A stretch of 64,000 nucleotides of DNA from Niabella sp. (GTDB taxonomy: Bacteria; Bacteroidota; Bacteroidia; Chitinophagales; Chitinophagaceae). The stretch is taken from NCBI GenBank assembly GCA_027493055.1, contig JAPUDO010000024.1:47366-111365 (forward strand), given 5' to 3'. The notes beneath the pieces were generated by a model, which worked only from the letters and a program-made list of their open reading frames with translations, did no database searches and was not told where the DNA came from. Positions 18,845 to 27,005 of this stretch are shown here, piece by piece; within the stretch, counting starts at the first letter, position 1, and every line of letters begins with the position of its first letter. The translations under genes were made by a program, and so were the position numbers.

Positions 18845-19340
18845 CTTCTAATTTTTTATCGAGTTCAGCGATAGCGATCTCTATTTCTCTTACTTTCCCA
18901 ATCCGTAGGGTATCTACTATAACTAACAGTTCATAAAGTTCCGGATCCGTTGCTACTATTTTTGGAACAGTCTTGTATAGTGGATTTATTTCGATGCCTC
19001 TCCTGTTGCCTTTTGCTGACTTCCAGACATATATTTCCTCGCTTTCTATAATGTGCTGACGAATGGGGGGAGCGGAATGCCCTGTTGCGATACCTCTTAC
19101 CTTGGTACCCAACTGTGGTGGGAAAACATATTTTAGTCCGTGGATTAAAAATTCACGGATTGCCAGTTTTCGTACTTGTTGTTTAGAAGCGTCTATAAAC
19201 CTGCTCTTTTTCAATCTTTCAAACACTGCTGACATTTCAGCTGCACTGATCAGTAATGAGTCTGCAATTTGGGCCTGTGTCCAATCCTGCTTTCTAAGTG
19301 AAAGAAGTTTTAAGACGACTAAAATATCTTGTGGTTTCAT
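18834..19340 (-). CDS. Winged helix-turn-helix regulator, putative antitoxin
   Basis: 168 residues. The N-terminal 60 residues look like a winged HTH (LSLRKQDWTQAQIADSLLISAAEMSAVFERLKKSRFI). The middle is basic and Gly-rich, and the C-terminal 35 residues form a helix rich in Glu/Lys (VREIEIAIAELDKKLEDV) suited to partner binding. It is the first gene of a two-gene unit with the nucleotidyltransferase. An inverted repeat lies just upstream of its start. Function as antitoxin and autorepressor is inferred from arrangement. No close named family recognised. Confidence 0.7.
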   Translation of the reverse strand: MKPQDILVVLKLLSLRKQDWTQAQIADSLLISAAEMSAVFERLKKSRFIDASKQQVRKLAIREFLIHGLKYVFPPQLGTKVRGIATGHSAPPIRQHIIESEEIYVWKSAKGNRRGIEINPLYKTVPKIVATDPELYELLVIVDTLRIGKVREIEIAIAELDKKLEDVC

Positions 19341-19344
19341 AAAT

Positions 19345-19368
19345 ATTCACGATTCACGAATTGTGAAT
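19345..19368 (-). promoter_or_regulatory. ATTCAC/GTGAAT operator of the wHTH-nucleotidyltransferase pair
   Basis: Inverted repeat ATTCAC (19352-19357), GAATT spacer, GTGAAT (19363-19368), plus an extra ATTCACG half-site at 19345-19351. It sits 5-28 bp upstream of the wHTH start, as expected for autorepression. Confidence 0.6.
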
Positions 19369-19874
19369 TTATATATTTTAATAGATGGTTATCAAATGTT
19401 TATTGACGCTTATTTTCTATAAAAAAAGCTATGCTGAAAGATACTAATTTCTATTAAGATTTGGTGTAGAATCTAGGGTTTTCGCAAGGCAAACACGCCT
19501 TAAATTCAATTCTAAAGCTATTTATTCAGGCAAATAATACCATCTACCGCGGCGGATTTTAACCGGTGGTGTACATTTTTTATAATCATTGCACTCCTTT
19601 TACAAGTCAAACCCAAAGGGCTGGAAGGATTATAAAGATAAAAAGTAAGTATGCTAAAAACTCCGCAAGGAGTGGCATAAGGCATAAAAGCCTTCAAAAT
19701 GTTTGACTTTTTGAAGAATATTCTGTACCTAAACTACCAGGTCATTATGATTTATGATCCGACAATACTCCAAAAGGTAATGATTGTGTGCTTTGTTTTG
19801 GTAAGTTCCTGGTTTTACATCATCATGCAGTTCTTATTTAGAAAAGTATTTTATCCAAAATTGAAGAGCATCAA
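19369..19874. other. Non-coding gap between the wHTH gene and the AraC gene
   Basis: No convincing gene. Two small hairpins: AAGGC-N6-GCCTT at 19496-19511 and ACTCC-GCAA-GGAGT at 19660-19673. An open frame starting at 19699 on the plus strand runs into the AraC gene on the other strand and shows no family features. Confidence 0.5.
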
Positions 19875-20801
19875 TTATTTCAGCAGGTCACAGGGTTTCA
19901 GCCCCGTTTGCTTTTTAAAGGCAGTGCTAAAATGGGAGATAGAAGAATATCCCAGCATCATAGACACATCCGTAACATTAAGCCCTTTTTCGTACAAAAG
20001 ATATTTGGCATGTTCCATGCGCTGGTTCTGGTAAAAATCAAAAATAGTAGTGCCATACATTTCCTTAAAACCTTTTTTAAGATAGCACTCATTCATAGCC
20101 ACTTTACGGCTCAGCTCTTTAATAGTAATGGGCTGGCTGATGCTTTGGATCAGGATATCACGGGCCATCATGATCTTTTCCCGGTCCGTATCACTATTTA
20201 AAAACCGGCAGGATAACACTTCCTCCTTGTCGGAGATCCAGTCCATGCTGTACAGCAGCAGCATCTGAAGCTGGGCATTCACATATATATTTTCTAGGCT
20301 GCCGGTATATTTATGATTAACCAGGGCTGTAATTACGCTACGGGTCCTGCAGCACAGGGGAATGTTTTTTTGAAAAGAATCTTTTTTAGTAAAACGCAAC
20401 AGCACATCTGTGTCAGCCGGGGTGGTATTTTTCCCGCTGATAAACTGGGAAAGCTGTGGCGCAGCATAGTCTACAGATACTACATCATAGCAGGGCGTAC
20501 TTTGTACGCAGTTCCGGGCGTTACCTGCTGTGCATTTCTGGCAGTTTTCAGCTGGGCAGTACATATTTCCGGCAACACAGAACCTCAGTTTCAGGCTATT
20601 ATTCTCATCGCCGTGTCCTCTGTATTCGTAATTAACAATAGCAACATCTTCTGAAATATCTTCCTCATCACGCATAAATCGCTTAATAGAGTACTTCACC
20701 GAACCCGGGATATGCTGTTCCTTGCTGCAAATAGGTTGCAAGCTGATAAATGCCGGCATCCACTTGTCCGCAAGGCTTTCTGTTTTTTGTAGTTTGACCA
20801 T
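19875..20801 (-). CDS. AraC-family transcriptional regulator
   Basis: 308 residues. The C-terminal 100 residues hold the two helix-turn-helix units of AraC proteins: ITIKELSRKVAMNECYLKKGFKEMYGTTIFDFYQNQRMEHAKYLL and VTDVSMMLGYSSISHFSTAFKKQTGLKPCDLLK. The N-terminal part (about 1-200) is a sensor of unknown ligand. It contains a cluster of cysteines (CPAENCQKCTAGNARNCVQSTPC, about residues 76-98), which could bind metal or sense redox state. It is divergent from lpxA with a 172-bp gap; its targets are unknown. Confidence 0.9.
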   Translation of the reverse strand: MVKLQKTESLADKWMPAFISLQPICSKEQHIPGSVKYSIKRFMRDEEDISEDVAIVNYEYRGHGDENNSLKLRFCVAGNMYCPAENCQKCTAGNARNCVQSTPCYDVVSVDYAAPQLSQFISGKNTTPADTDVLLRFTKKDSFQKNIPLCCRTRSVITALVNHKYTGSLENIYVNAQLQMLLLYSMDWISDKEEVLSCRFLNSDTDREKIMMARDILIQSISQPITIKELSRKVAMNECYLKKGFKEMYGTTIFDFYQNQRMEHAKYLLYEKGLNVTDVSMMLGYSSISHFSTAFKKQTGLKPCDLLK

Positions 20802-20912
20802 TTAATTAGTGCAAAAATAATATTGTTTGTTAAAATAGTCAACTAACGGGTATTAGTTTATAAATTTGGGGGTTATAACCAATCGAATATAATCATAATA
20901 TTATCAAATGGT

Positions 20913-20920
20913 TAATTTTG
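20913..20920 (+). promoter_or_regulatory. Possible -7 box of lpxA
   Basis: TAATTTTG followed by C fits the Bacteroidota TAnnTTTG -7 consensus, 53 bp before the lpxA ATG. No good -33 TTG at the right distance, so weak. Confidence 0.3.
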
Positions 20921-20973
20921 CAGGCCGCCACTAATTAATAGTGTAGCGGGTATTGAAAATTTCAAAGCGCTTA

Positions 20974-21780
20974 ATGATACATTTTAATTCATACATACAC
21001 CCGGATGCCAGGGTGGCCACTAATGTTAAAATAGATCCGTTTACCGTTATTCATCCCAATGTGGAAATTGGTGAAGGCACATGGATAGGGTCCAATGTGA
21101 CCATTCAGGAGGGATCCAAGATCGGGAAAAACTGTAAGATCTTCCCTGGAGCTGTAATAGGGTCTGAACCGCAGGATAAAAAGTATGCGGGTGAAAAAAC
21201 AACGGTGGAAATAGGAGATAATTGTGTTATCCGTGAATTTGTAACTATACACCGGGGTACCAGCGACAGGTTGAAAACAGTGGTGGGCAATGGCTGCTGG
21301 ATATTGGCTTACAGCCATATAGGGCACGATTGTATCATTGGTAATCACTGCACTTTAAGTAATAGCACCCAAATTGCGGGGCATGTGGTAATGGGCGATT
21401 ATGTAGGTTTTGGGGGTGTTGTGGCGGTGCACCAGTTTGTAAAAATTGGCTCTCATTCATTTATAAGCGGCGGATCCCTGGTTAGTAAGGATGTACCTCC
21501 GTTTATTAAGGCCGCCAGGCAGCCTTTAAGCTATGCCGGTGTAAACTCCGTTGGCCTGAAAAGGAGAGGGTACAGTATTGATAAGATCAATCATATTCTT
21601 GATATTTACAGGATCCTTTATAATAAAGGACTTAATGTAACGCAGGCGGTACAGATACTGGAAGAGGAGTTCCCTGTAACAGAGGAAAGGGATGAAATAC
21701 TCACTTTTATACAGGAAAGCACCCGCGGAATAATAAAGCGTTACAGCAAAGGCAACGGGGATGACGATTCAATTGCATAA
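20974..21780 (+). CDS. lpxA: UDP-N-acetylglucosamine acyltransferase
   Basis: 268 residues from the ATG at 20974 (MIHFNSYIHPDARVA). The frame can be read from a TTG at 20953, but the family starts with this motif. A left-handed beta-helix of hexapeptide repeats fills residues about 5-185 (IHPNVEIGEGTWIGSNVTI and others). The catalytic His region is HQFVKIGSHSFISGGS. A helical C-terminus (NSVGLKRRGYSIDKINHILDIYRILYNKGLN) ends it. It performs the first step of lipid A synthesis in the cytoplasm. The next gene overlaps its end by 20 bp. Confidence 0.96.
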   Translation: MIHFNSYIHPDARVATNVKIDPFTVIHPNVEIGEGTWIGSNVTIQEGSKIGKNCKIFPGAVIGSEPQDKKYAGEKTTVEIGDNCVIREFVTIHRGTSDRLKTVVGNGCWILAYSHIGHDCIIGNHCTLSNSTQIAGHVVMGDYVGFGGVVAVHQFVKIGSHSFISGGSLVSKDVPPFIKAARQPLSYAGVNSVGLKRRGYSIDKINHILDIYRILYNKGLNVTQAVQILEEEFPVTEERDEILTFIQESTRGIIKRYSKGNGDDDSIA

Positions 21781-22375
21781 TGCCGGCAAACGCTATAACA
21801 GGGACTGGATTTTTCGTAATCTTACCTATACCTTTCAAACAGAGGCCTATGCCATTACAGGCCCTAACGGAAGTGGTAAAAGTACCCTTTTGCAAATTTT
21901 GAGCGGCGCTGTTTCTGTTAATGAAGGCAGTTGCTCGCATATTTTAAATAATACCACTGTTACTGCGGATAAAGTATTTAACTATACCTCGCTTTGTGCA
22001 CCTTATTTAGAGCTGGTGGAGGAATTTACACTTACCGAGTTTTTATCGTTCCACCAGTCTTTTAAACCTTTCCTGGGAGGACTAACCATTGACTTTATTA
22101 TCAAAAAAATACAGCTGGAACATACAAAAAGCAAAAAGATAAGTGAATACAGCAGTGGTATGAAACAACGGGTGAAGCTGGCTCAATGTATCTTTTCCGA
22201 TACCCCTGCGGTATTGCTGGATGAACCCTGCACCAATTTAGATGCTGCGGGAATAGCGCTGTACCAGGAGCTGATTGCAGATTATTGTGCTAACCGACTG
22301 GTTATTGTAAGCAGCAATGATCAAACAGAATATGGCTTTTGTGAGAATGTAATAGATATTACTGCTTATAAGTAA
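21761..22375 (+). CDS. ABC transporter ATP-binding protein
   Basis: 204 residues. Walker A GPNGSGKST (about 38-46), signature EYSSGMKQRVKLAQ, Walker B AVLLDEPCTNLD. It overlaps lpxA by 20 bp, so it is translated with it. No permease gene is next to it, and it lacks the residues expected of an LptB. The C-terminal H-loop region is unusual, with Ser-Ser-Asn (IVSSNDQTEYGF) where a His is expected. A role in envelope lipid or lipoprotein handling is possible but unsupported. Confidence 0.85.
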   Translation: MTIQLHNAGKRYNRDWIFRNLTYTFQTEAYAITGPNGSGKSTLLQILSGAVSVNEGSCSHILNNTTVTADKVFNYTSLCAPYLELVEEFTLTEFLSFHQSFKPFLGGLTIDFIIKKIQLEHTKSKKISEYSSGMKQRVKLAQCIFSDTPAVLLDEPCTNLDAAGIALYQELIADYCANRLVIVSSNDQTEYGFCENVIDITAYK

Positions 22376-22426
22376 CAGCTACGTTTTTCTTCATTTTAAA
22401 ATGAATTCTTAAAAATGGAAAAATAT

Positions 22427-22474
22427 TTTGTCATTATGTAAAATATATTTTACTTTTGGTAAAAATATTTTTAC
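22427..22474 (+). promoter_or_regulatory. Promoter with two 16-bp palindromic operators before the XRE gene
   Basis: -33 TTTG at 22427-22430, a 20-bp spacer, and -7 TACTTTTG at 22451-22458 (exact TAnnTTTG). Two perfect palindromes flank and overlap the -7 box: GTAAAATATATTTTAC (22438-22453) and GTAAAAATATTTTTAC (22459-22474). Their centres are 21 bp apart, two helical turns, so two dimers would bind the same face. Confidence 0.75.
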
Positions 22475-22522
22475 AATGCATAAACAACCCTTATTGTACA
22501 AAAACAGCAAGCTGCAGGCTTT

Positions 22523-22723
22523 ATGAAAAACACTTTAAAAATAGAGCGTGCTATAAAAAATATTACGCAGGATGAGCTGGCAAAAATCATTGGCGTAAGC
22601 AGGCAAACCATCAATGCCATGGAGGCCAATAAATATGTTCCATCTACCGTTTTGGCATTAAAAATTGCAAAGCATTTCGGAAAGCACGTAGAAGATATCT
22701 TTACGCTGGATGCAGAAGACTAA
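22523..22723 (+). CDS. Small XRE-family helix-turn-helix regulator
   Basis: 66 residues, essentially one HTH domain: ITQDELAKIIGVSRQTINAMEANKYVPSTVLALKIAKHFGKHVEDIF. This is the compact type often paired with a membrane protein gene, as here (22760-23179, 36 bp downstream). The two palindromes at its promoter are the likely binding sites for autorepression. Confidence 0.92.
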   Translation: MKNTLKIERAIKNITQDELAKIIGVSRQTINAMEANKYVPSTVLALKIAKHFGKHVEDIFTLDAED

Positions 22724-22759
22724 GCATTTGGCTATTATTAAAACTTTAAATAACAAAAA

Positions 22760-23179
22760 ATGAAAAACTGGTTTTTACTCCCTCATTATTTTAAGAAAAC
22801 AGGAATGATCATTTTCCCAATAGGGTTCCTGGTTTGGCTTTTGGTGCAATTGAAAGTAATGATCCCATACGCACCAGCAGCTATAAAGACTGTTCTTTTA
22901 ACAGGCAGTGCTTGCGCTTTTGTATTCGGGTTCTTCTTTGCCGTTTTTTCAAAGGAAAGAATCGAAGATGAGTTTATCAGTCAAAAACGTATGGAAACTC
23001 TTTTTATTTCGGCACTGATACAGGTTATATTGATTATTACCGGCTTTTTTGCCATTGGATTAGGCCCCTGGCCGCAAACAATCGAAAATCAGATGTTTTA
23101 TTTCCTGGGATGTATTTTTGTTTTTTATCTTTCCTATATCATCCGGTTTAATTACGTGTTGTATAAAAGGTGCGGATAG
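22760..23179 (+). CDS. Four-helix membrane protein of unknown function
   Basis: 139 residues with four hydrophobic segments at about 15-33, 42-64, 80-100 and 108-130, a short charged loop (SKERIEDEFISQKRMETL) between the second and third, and a basic C-terminus. The charged loop resembles the DUF of proteins encoded with small XRE regulators. No enzymatic motif. Cotranscribed with the XRE gene by spacing; probably regulated by it. Confidence 0.75.
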   Translation: MKNWFLLPHYFKKTGMIIFPIGFLVWLLVQLKVMIPYAPAAIKTVLLTGSACAFVFGFFFAVFSKERIEDEFISQKRMETLFISALIQVILIITGFFAIGLGPWPQTIENQMFYFLGCIFVFYLSYIIRFNYVLYKRCG

Positions 23180-23196
23180 ATATGCCTAAAGTATCA

Positions 23197-25356
23197 TTAT
23201 AAAACTTTTACAGGAGTTCCTGCTTCAATACCTTGTGGTAAAAGCGCTGAATATTTTTTATCATTAATAGAAAAGCCCAGGGACGTGTGTTTTTGAGCCG
23301 GATCACTTACATACACTTCAAATTTCTTCTTATTCTTTTTAACCTGGTATAGCCCGGGCGTGCCGGAGCTAAAGGAAAATCCGTTTGCCGTTGCCAGGGC
23401 ACCAGATTGATAAAGCGCTATGTAGTACGTTTGTGTTTCGGGTAAGAATATTGCCTGCATATCCTTGGTGTTTTCCAGTATTTGTACATTGCCTGCTTTC
23501 CATTTTAACAGCTCATCAGGTGATATATGAGGCAGTACTACATACGCATATTTTCCGCTTCCAGGTTTTATTCCATGGTCCAGCCACAATGTAAACACAT
23601 CCCCCTCCTGTGTAAAATTATCAGGATACATATTCATAATAGCGTTCCAGTGCCCTTGGCGCTTTTGCTGCTGCACATAGAACCCGGCAAGGCCTGGTTC
23701 CAGGTTTATATATCCTGTTTTGTCATGATACACCCTGTCTGTTTGCAGCAGGTGTGCATTCGTGTCTTTTATTGTTTTGAAACTATTCTTACCGGCTATC
23801 GAATATTTACCCACACCCAGCCTTTGCTCTAAAGTGGTATTCACAGGCAGCTGTGCTGAGCATTCTATCCCGGCACCCAAACAAATCATCATATTATCAG
23901 TAAATATCCATAGTTTTTTAGCCGTTAACCCGTCTCTTTCAAAGTCCATTGCCGTCATTCCGGTACGACCGTCATTTACGTTCCCTGTAAAATTGCTTTT
24001 GTTTCTGTATCCCTCATACGGCAACACCGGTAGCGGATTTACATCGTAAACAGCAGTGATGCCCGGAAGCCTGCGCCAGTCCCAAATGGGGAAGATGTTT
24101 TCGTATTCTTTTCCTGTAATGTACACATAAGTAGCCCCGTCTGCCAGGTGATAGCCCTTCAGATTATCTCCGTTTAAAGCTTCTGCTCCCTGCACACGGG
24201 GGGAGGACATTTTAACAGAGGCCATCCACTTGGATGTACGATGTATGGTAAGATCTGAAAACCAGAAATGATAATTGCCATTAAGCAAGGTATTGACTGA
24301 TGGCTGTTGGGAGAAATTGTTTGCAAGGAGGCCATAATAGTTCTTTTGGTGCAGGCTGTCTATATCAGCCAGGTTTTTTATAGCCTGTCCCGCTGCAAGT
24401 CCTTTATGGAACTGGGCATTATTGAAAAACTGCCTCCCTAATGCATTTACGTCTAAAAATCCTTTCCATAATATTCTTCCGTAGCCTTCATATAGCAGTT
24501 GGTACAAAATATTTAGCTGGTTTTGATCAAATGCCGCCTGCGTATTTGCAAATACTTTACCCCAGAAACCCATCGATGTGATGAAGGCCATCCCGTAATT
24601 GCCAAACTGCTGCTGCGGGCCGTGCTGGTGAAAACTTTGGTCAGGCTTTATACCTTCTTCGCGATCTGTTCTTATTTCGGAAGCAATAGTATCGCGTGCT
24701 TTCATTGCCAATAAGGCGCTATCCTGCAACAAGGCTCGCATAAATACATTTCCTGCAAGCCAAACCTTATTTTGCCCTGTCATGCCAAACCTGGCATTTT
24801 TCAGTATATGGATCACGGCCGCTTTTTCGGTTTTGGTGAGCTCGGCCTCTAACAGCAGCGCTGTTTCGCCCAGCACTTTAGGAATGCCTATTTGGTTATA
24901 CCACCAGTTAGGAGATACCAGCTTTTTATCGATCCAGAATTGTAATGCCTGATGAAGTAAGGAAAGAACCTTTTCGCTCCTGTAATACGGACTGCCTTTC
25001 TTTTTATAATTCCTGGCAAGATCCTGAAGCCTGTCCACATGCAACCTGGGTTCCCATCCCGACCTGTTTTGGGATTCATAATTGATATCCTTAAAAGAAC
25101 CATCAGGCAAGTACCTGGAAAAGATAATATCCAATGCTTCCCTGTCTTCAAATTTTTTTGACATCAGGTCTGCTACCACCTGGTCTGCCACGTAGTTTTC
25201 CCGTTTGGTAACATGCAGCTGGAAATCTGTTTCTGATAGTAATAGTTGCGTTACTATATTATGCTTTAATTGCTGTATGAGATCGGTCTGTGCTTTTGCT
25301 GAGCTACAGGCAATACCTGCCAGGAGCAATAAGATCTTAAGCTGTTTCATGTTCAA
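23197..25356 (-). CDS. Polysaccharide lyase family 8 (chondroitin AC/hyaluronate lyase type)
   Basis: 719 residues with a signal peptide ending at about 22 (CSSAKAQ). An alpha/alpha toroid (about 30-350) carries the catalytic features: Asn in KVWLAGNVFMRALL, His and Tyr in DQSFHQHGPQQQFGNYGMAF, and Arg in DVNALGRQFFNN. The C-terminal super-sandwich domains (about 360-719) complete the fold. Length matches chondroitin AC lyase. It should cleave uronic-acid-containing glycosaminoglycans by beta-elimination in the periplasm. It is not next to a SusC/SusD pair or a sulfatase, so the substrate is uncertain. Confidence 0.88.
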   Translation of the reverse strand: MNMKQLKILLLLAGIACSSAKAQTDLIQQLKHNIVTQLLLSETDFQLHVTKRENYVADQVVADLMSKKFEDREALDIIFSRYLPDGSFKDINYESQNRSGWEPRLHVDRLQDLARNYKKKGSPYYRSEKVLSLLHQALQFWIDKKLVSPNWWYNQIGIPKVLGETALLLEAELTKTEKAAVIHILKNARFGMTGQNKVWLAGNVFMRALLQDSALLAMKARDTIASEIRTDREEGIKPDQSFHQHGPQQQFGNYGMAFITSMGFWGKVFANTQAAFDQNQLNILYQLLYEGYGRILWKGFLDVNALGRQFFNNAQFHKGLAAGQAIKNLADIDSLHQKNYYGLLANNFSQQPSVNTLLNGNYHFWFSDLTIHRTSKWMASVKMSSPRVQGAEALNGDNLKGYHLADGATYVYITGKEYENIFPIWDWRRLPGITAVYDVNPLPVLPYEGYRNKSNFTGNVNDGRTGMTAMDFERDGLTAKKLWIFTDNMMICLGAGIECSAQLPVNTTLEQRLGVGKYSIAGKNSFKTIKDTNAHLLQTDRVYHDKTGYINLEPGLAGFYVQQQKRQGHWNAIMNMYPDNFTQEGDVFTLWLDHGIKPGSGKYAYVVLPHISPDELLKWKAGNVQILENTKDMQAIFLPETQTYYIALYQSGALATANGFSFSSGTPGLYQVKKNKKKFEVYVSDPAQKHTSLGFSINDKKYSALLPQGIEAGTPVKVL

Positions 25357-25406
25357 TGTTGATCAAAGAACCTAAAATTAACTATTTACCTGGTAAGATA
25401 AAGCGC

Positions 25407-26012
25407 TTAAATCTCCGGCAGCGTCAGTCTTTTTCTTTTAGAATAAATTCTTATGGCAACCACCAGTATCACACAAATGGTCAGGTCGAGGTTTTTAGAA
25501 GTGATAAGGTATTTATTAATAAGAATAAACACCGTACCTCCTATAGCGCTTGCAGTTGCATAAAGCTCGCCTTTCCGTAAAAGCATGGGAGGATAGCCGC
25601 AAAAGATATCAGCTATCAGGCCTCCGAATGTTGCAGTAATAACGCCCATAGTAAGGGAGTACACTTCGTTGGCTCCATAAAGAGAGCCCACTTCAATGCC
25701 TGCCGCTGTAAAAAGGCCCAGCCCCATAGCATCGGTAAAAAATATGGTACGCCTGAAATTATTGACCCTGTCTTTTACGAGGAACGTTACAAAGGTTCCT
25801 GCAAATACCAGCCCTATGGCCAGGTTATCGTTCATCCAGGTAAGCGGGCGCACTCCCAACAGCAGGTCGCGCAAAGTACCTCCGCCATAAGCAGAAACAA
25901 AGGCTACTACCAGGCCTCCAAACACGTCTAACTTTGCTCCGCGCGCTTTAAAAGCCCCGGCAAGTGCAAATACAAAAATACCTGTGTAGGTAATAATGGT
26001 TAAGAATTTCAC
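25407..26012 (-). CDS. TRIC-type cation channel family membrane protein
   Basis: 201 residues with seven hydrophobic segments in two similar halves. Family motifs: GIFVFALAGAFKARGAKLDVFGGLVVAFVSAYGGGTLRDLLLG and the related second half YSLTMGVITATFGGLIADIF. These are the YadS/UPF0126 proteins related to trimeric intracellular cation channels; some members have been proposed as glycine transporters. It lies 50 bp upstream of the PL8 lyase on the same strand. Confidence 0.9.
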   Translation of the reverse strand: MKFLTIITYTGIFVFALAGAFKARGAKLDVFGGLVVAFVSAYGGGTLRDLLLGVRPLTWMNDNLAIGLVFAGTFVTFLVKDRVNNFRRTIFFTDAMGLGLFTAAGIEVGSLYGANEVYSLTMGVITATFGGLIADIFCGYPPMLLRKGELYATASAIGGTVFILINKYLITSKNLDLTICVILVVAIRIYSKRKRLTLPEI

Positions 26013-26141
26013 GCCGCAAAATTAGCAGGGCTTTCTGTATTAATCTTTATTTAGGTTTATAAAGGGTTATTTATTTTTGTAAACCAGGTATGTACTTCCT
26101 TTTCGCTGCGGTTATGTCCTGGCTAAATTAAAAACAAAAGT

Positions 26142-26921
26142 ATGTTGTACACTACATTGAACTTTGAGATTAGTGATCAGACGGGGATCATTACCATTAA
26201 TCGCCCGGATAAGCTGAACGCTTTAAATAAAACTGTTTTTGATGAGCTGGATGCAGCATTGGATGAGATCATTAATGATCCCGGTATAAAATCGGCTATT
26301 ATTACCGGAAGCGGGGAAAAAGCATTTGTTGCCGGTGCAGATATTGCAGAGTTTACAGGCCTGGACGCTGAAAAGGGCGAGGCTTTGGCGCGGCGCGGAC
26401 AAATTATTTTTGATAAAATAGAGTATAGCCCTAAAATAATAGTAGCTGCTGTAAACGGCTATGCTTTGGGCGGAGGTTGTGAGCTGGCTATGGCCTGTCA
26501 TTTCAGGGTGGCCGCGGATAATGCAAAGTTTGGGCAGCCCGAAGTTAATTTAGGGCTGTTGCCTGGTTATGGTGGTACGCAGCGGCTTACGCGGCTCATT
26601 GGGAAAGGCAGAGCTATTGAGTTACTGGCCACCGGAAATATGATTGATGCTGTTACGGCGTTTAATTATGGCCTGGTAAACCATGTTGTAGCTGGTCATG
26701 AGCTATTGGTTAAGGCAAAATCTATTCTTGCTGTGATCCATACAAAAGCGCCTCTTGCAGTTGCCGCCTGTGTGGAAACGGTACAGTTAGCTTATGATAG
26801 TAATAACAGAGGTTACCTGCTGGAGGCCAAATCCTTTGGAGCGTTGCTGCAAACAGCAGATAGTAAAGAAGGCGTGGCTGCTTTTTTAGAAAAAAGAAAA
26901 CCAGCGTTTAAAGGTAGCTGA
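26142..26921 (+). CDS. Enoyl-CoA hydratase/isomerase family protein
   Basis: 259 residues, full-length crotonase fold. Oxyanion-hole and substrate motifs AFVAGADIAEF (about 64-74) and GYALGGGCELAMACHFRVA (about 105-125). Catalytic Glu region: FGQPEVNLGLLPGYGGTQRLTRLIG. Both expected glutamates (CELA and PEVNLG) are present, so it should hydrate enoyl-CoA in beta-oxidation. It stands alone here; the acyl-CoA dehydrogenase is 13 kb away. Confidence 0.93.
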   Translation: MLYTTLNFEISDQTGIITINRPDKLNALNKTVFDELDAALDEIINDPGIKSAIITGSGEKAFVAGADIAEFTGLDAEKGEALARRGQIIFDKIEYSPKIIVAAVNGYALGGGCELAMACHFRVAADNAKFGQPEVNLGLLPGYGGTQRLTRLIGKGRAIELLATGNMIDAVTAFNYGLVNHVVAGHELLVKAKSILAVIHTKAPLAVAACVETVQLAYDSNNRGYLLEAKSFGALLQTADSKEGVAAFLEKRKPAFKGS

Positions 26922-27005
26922 TCCTACAAAAATTAAGCTGATTTCAGGGGTTTACTAAAAACTGGAATAGGATTTGTATTAGCATGGATAAAATGCAGCA
27001 GCAGA

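Noticed and set aside
19699-20034. Open frame of 111 codons with hydrophobic start
   Set aside because: Its second half is antisense to the AraC HTH domain, and the first half has no supporting promoter or motif.
20953-20973. TTG-started extension of lpxA
   Set aside because: The ATG at 20974 gives the standard family N-terminus (MIHxxSYIHPDA).
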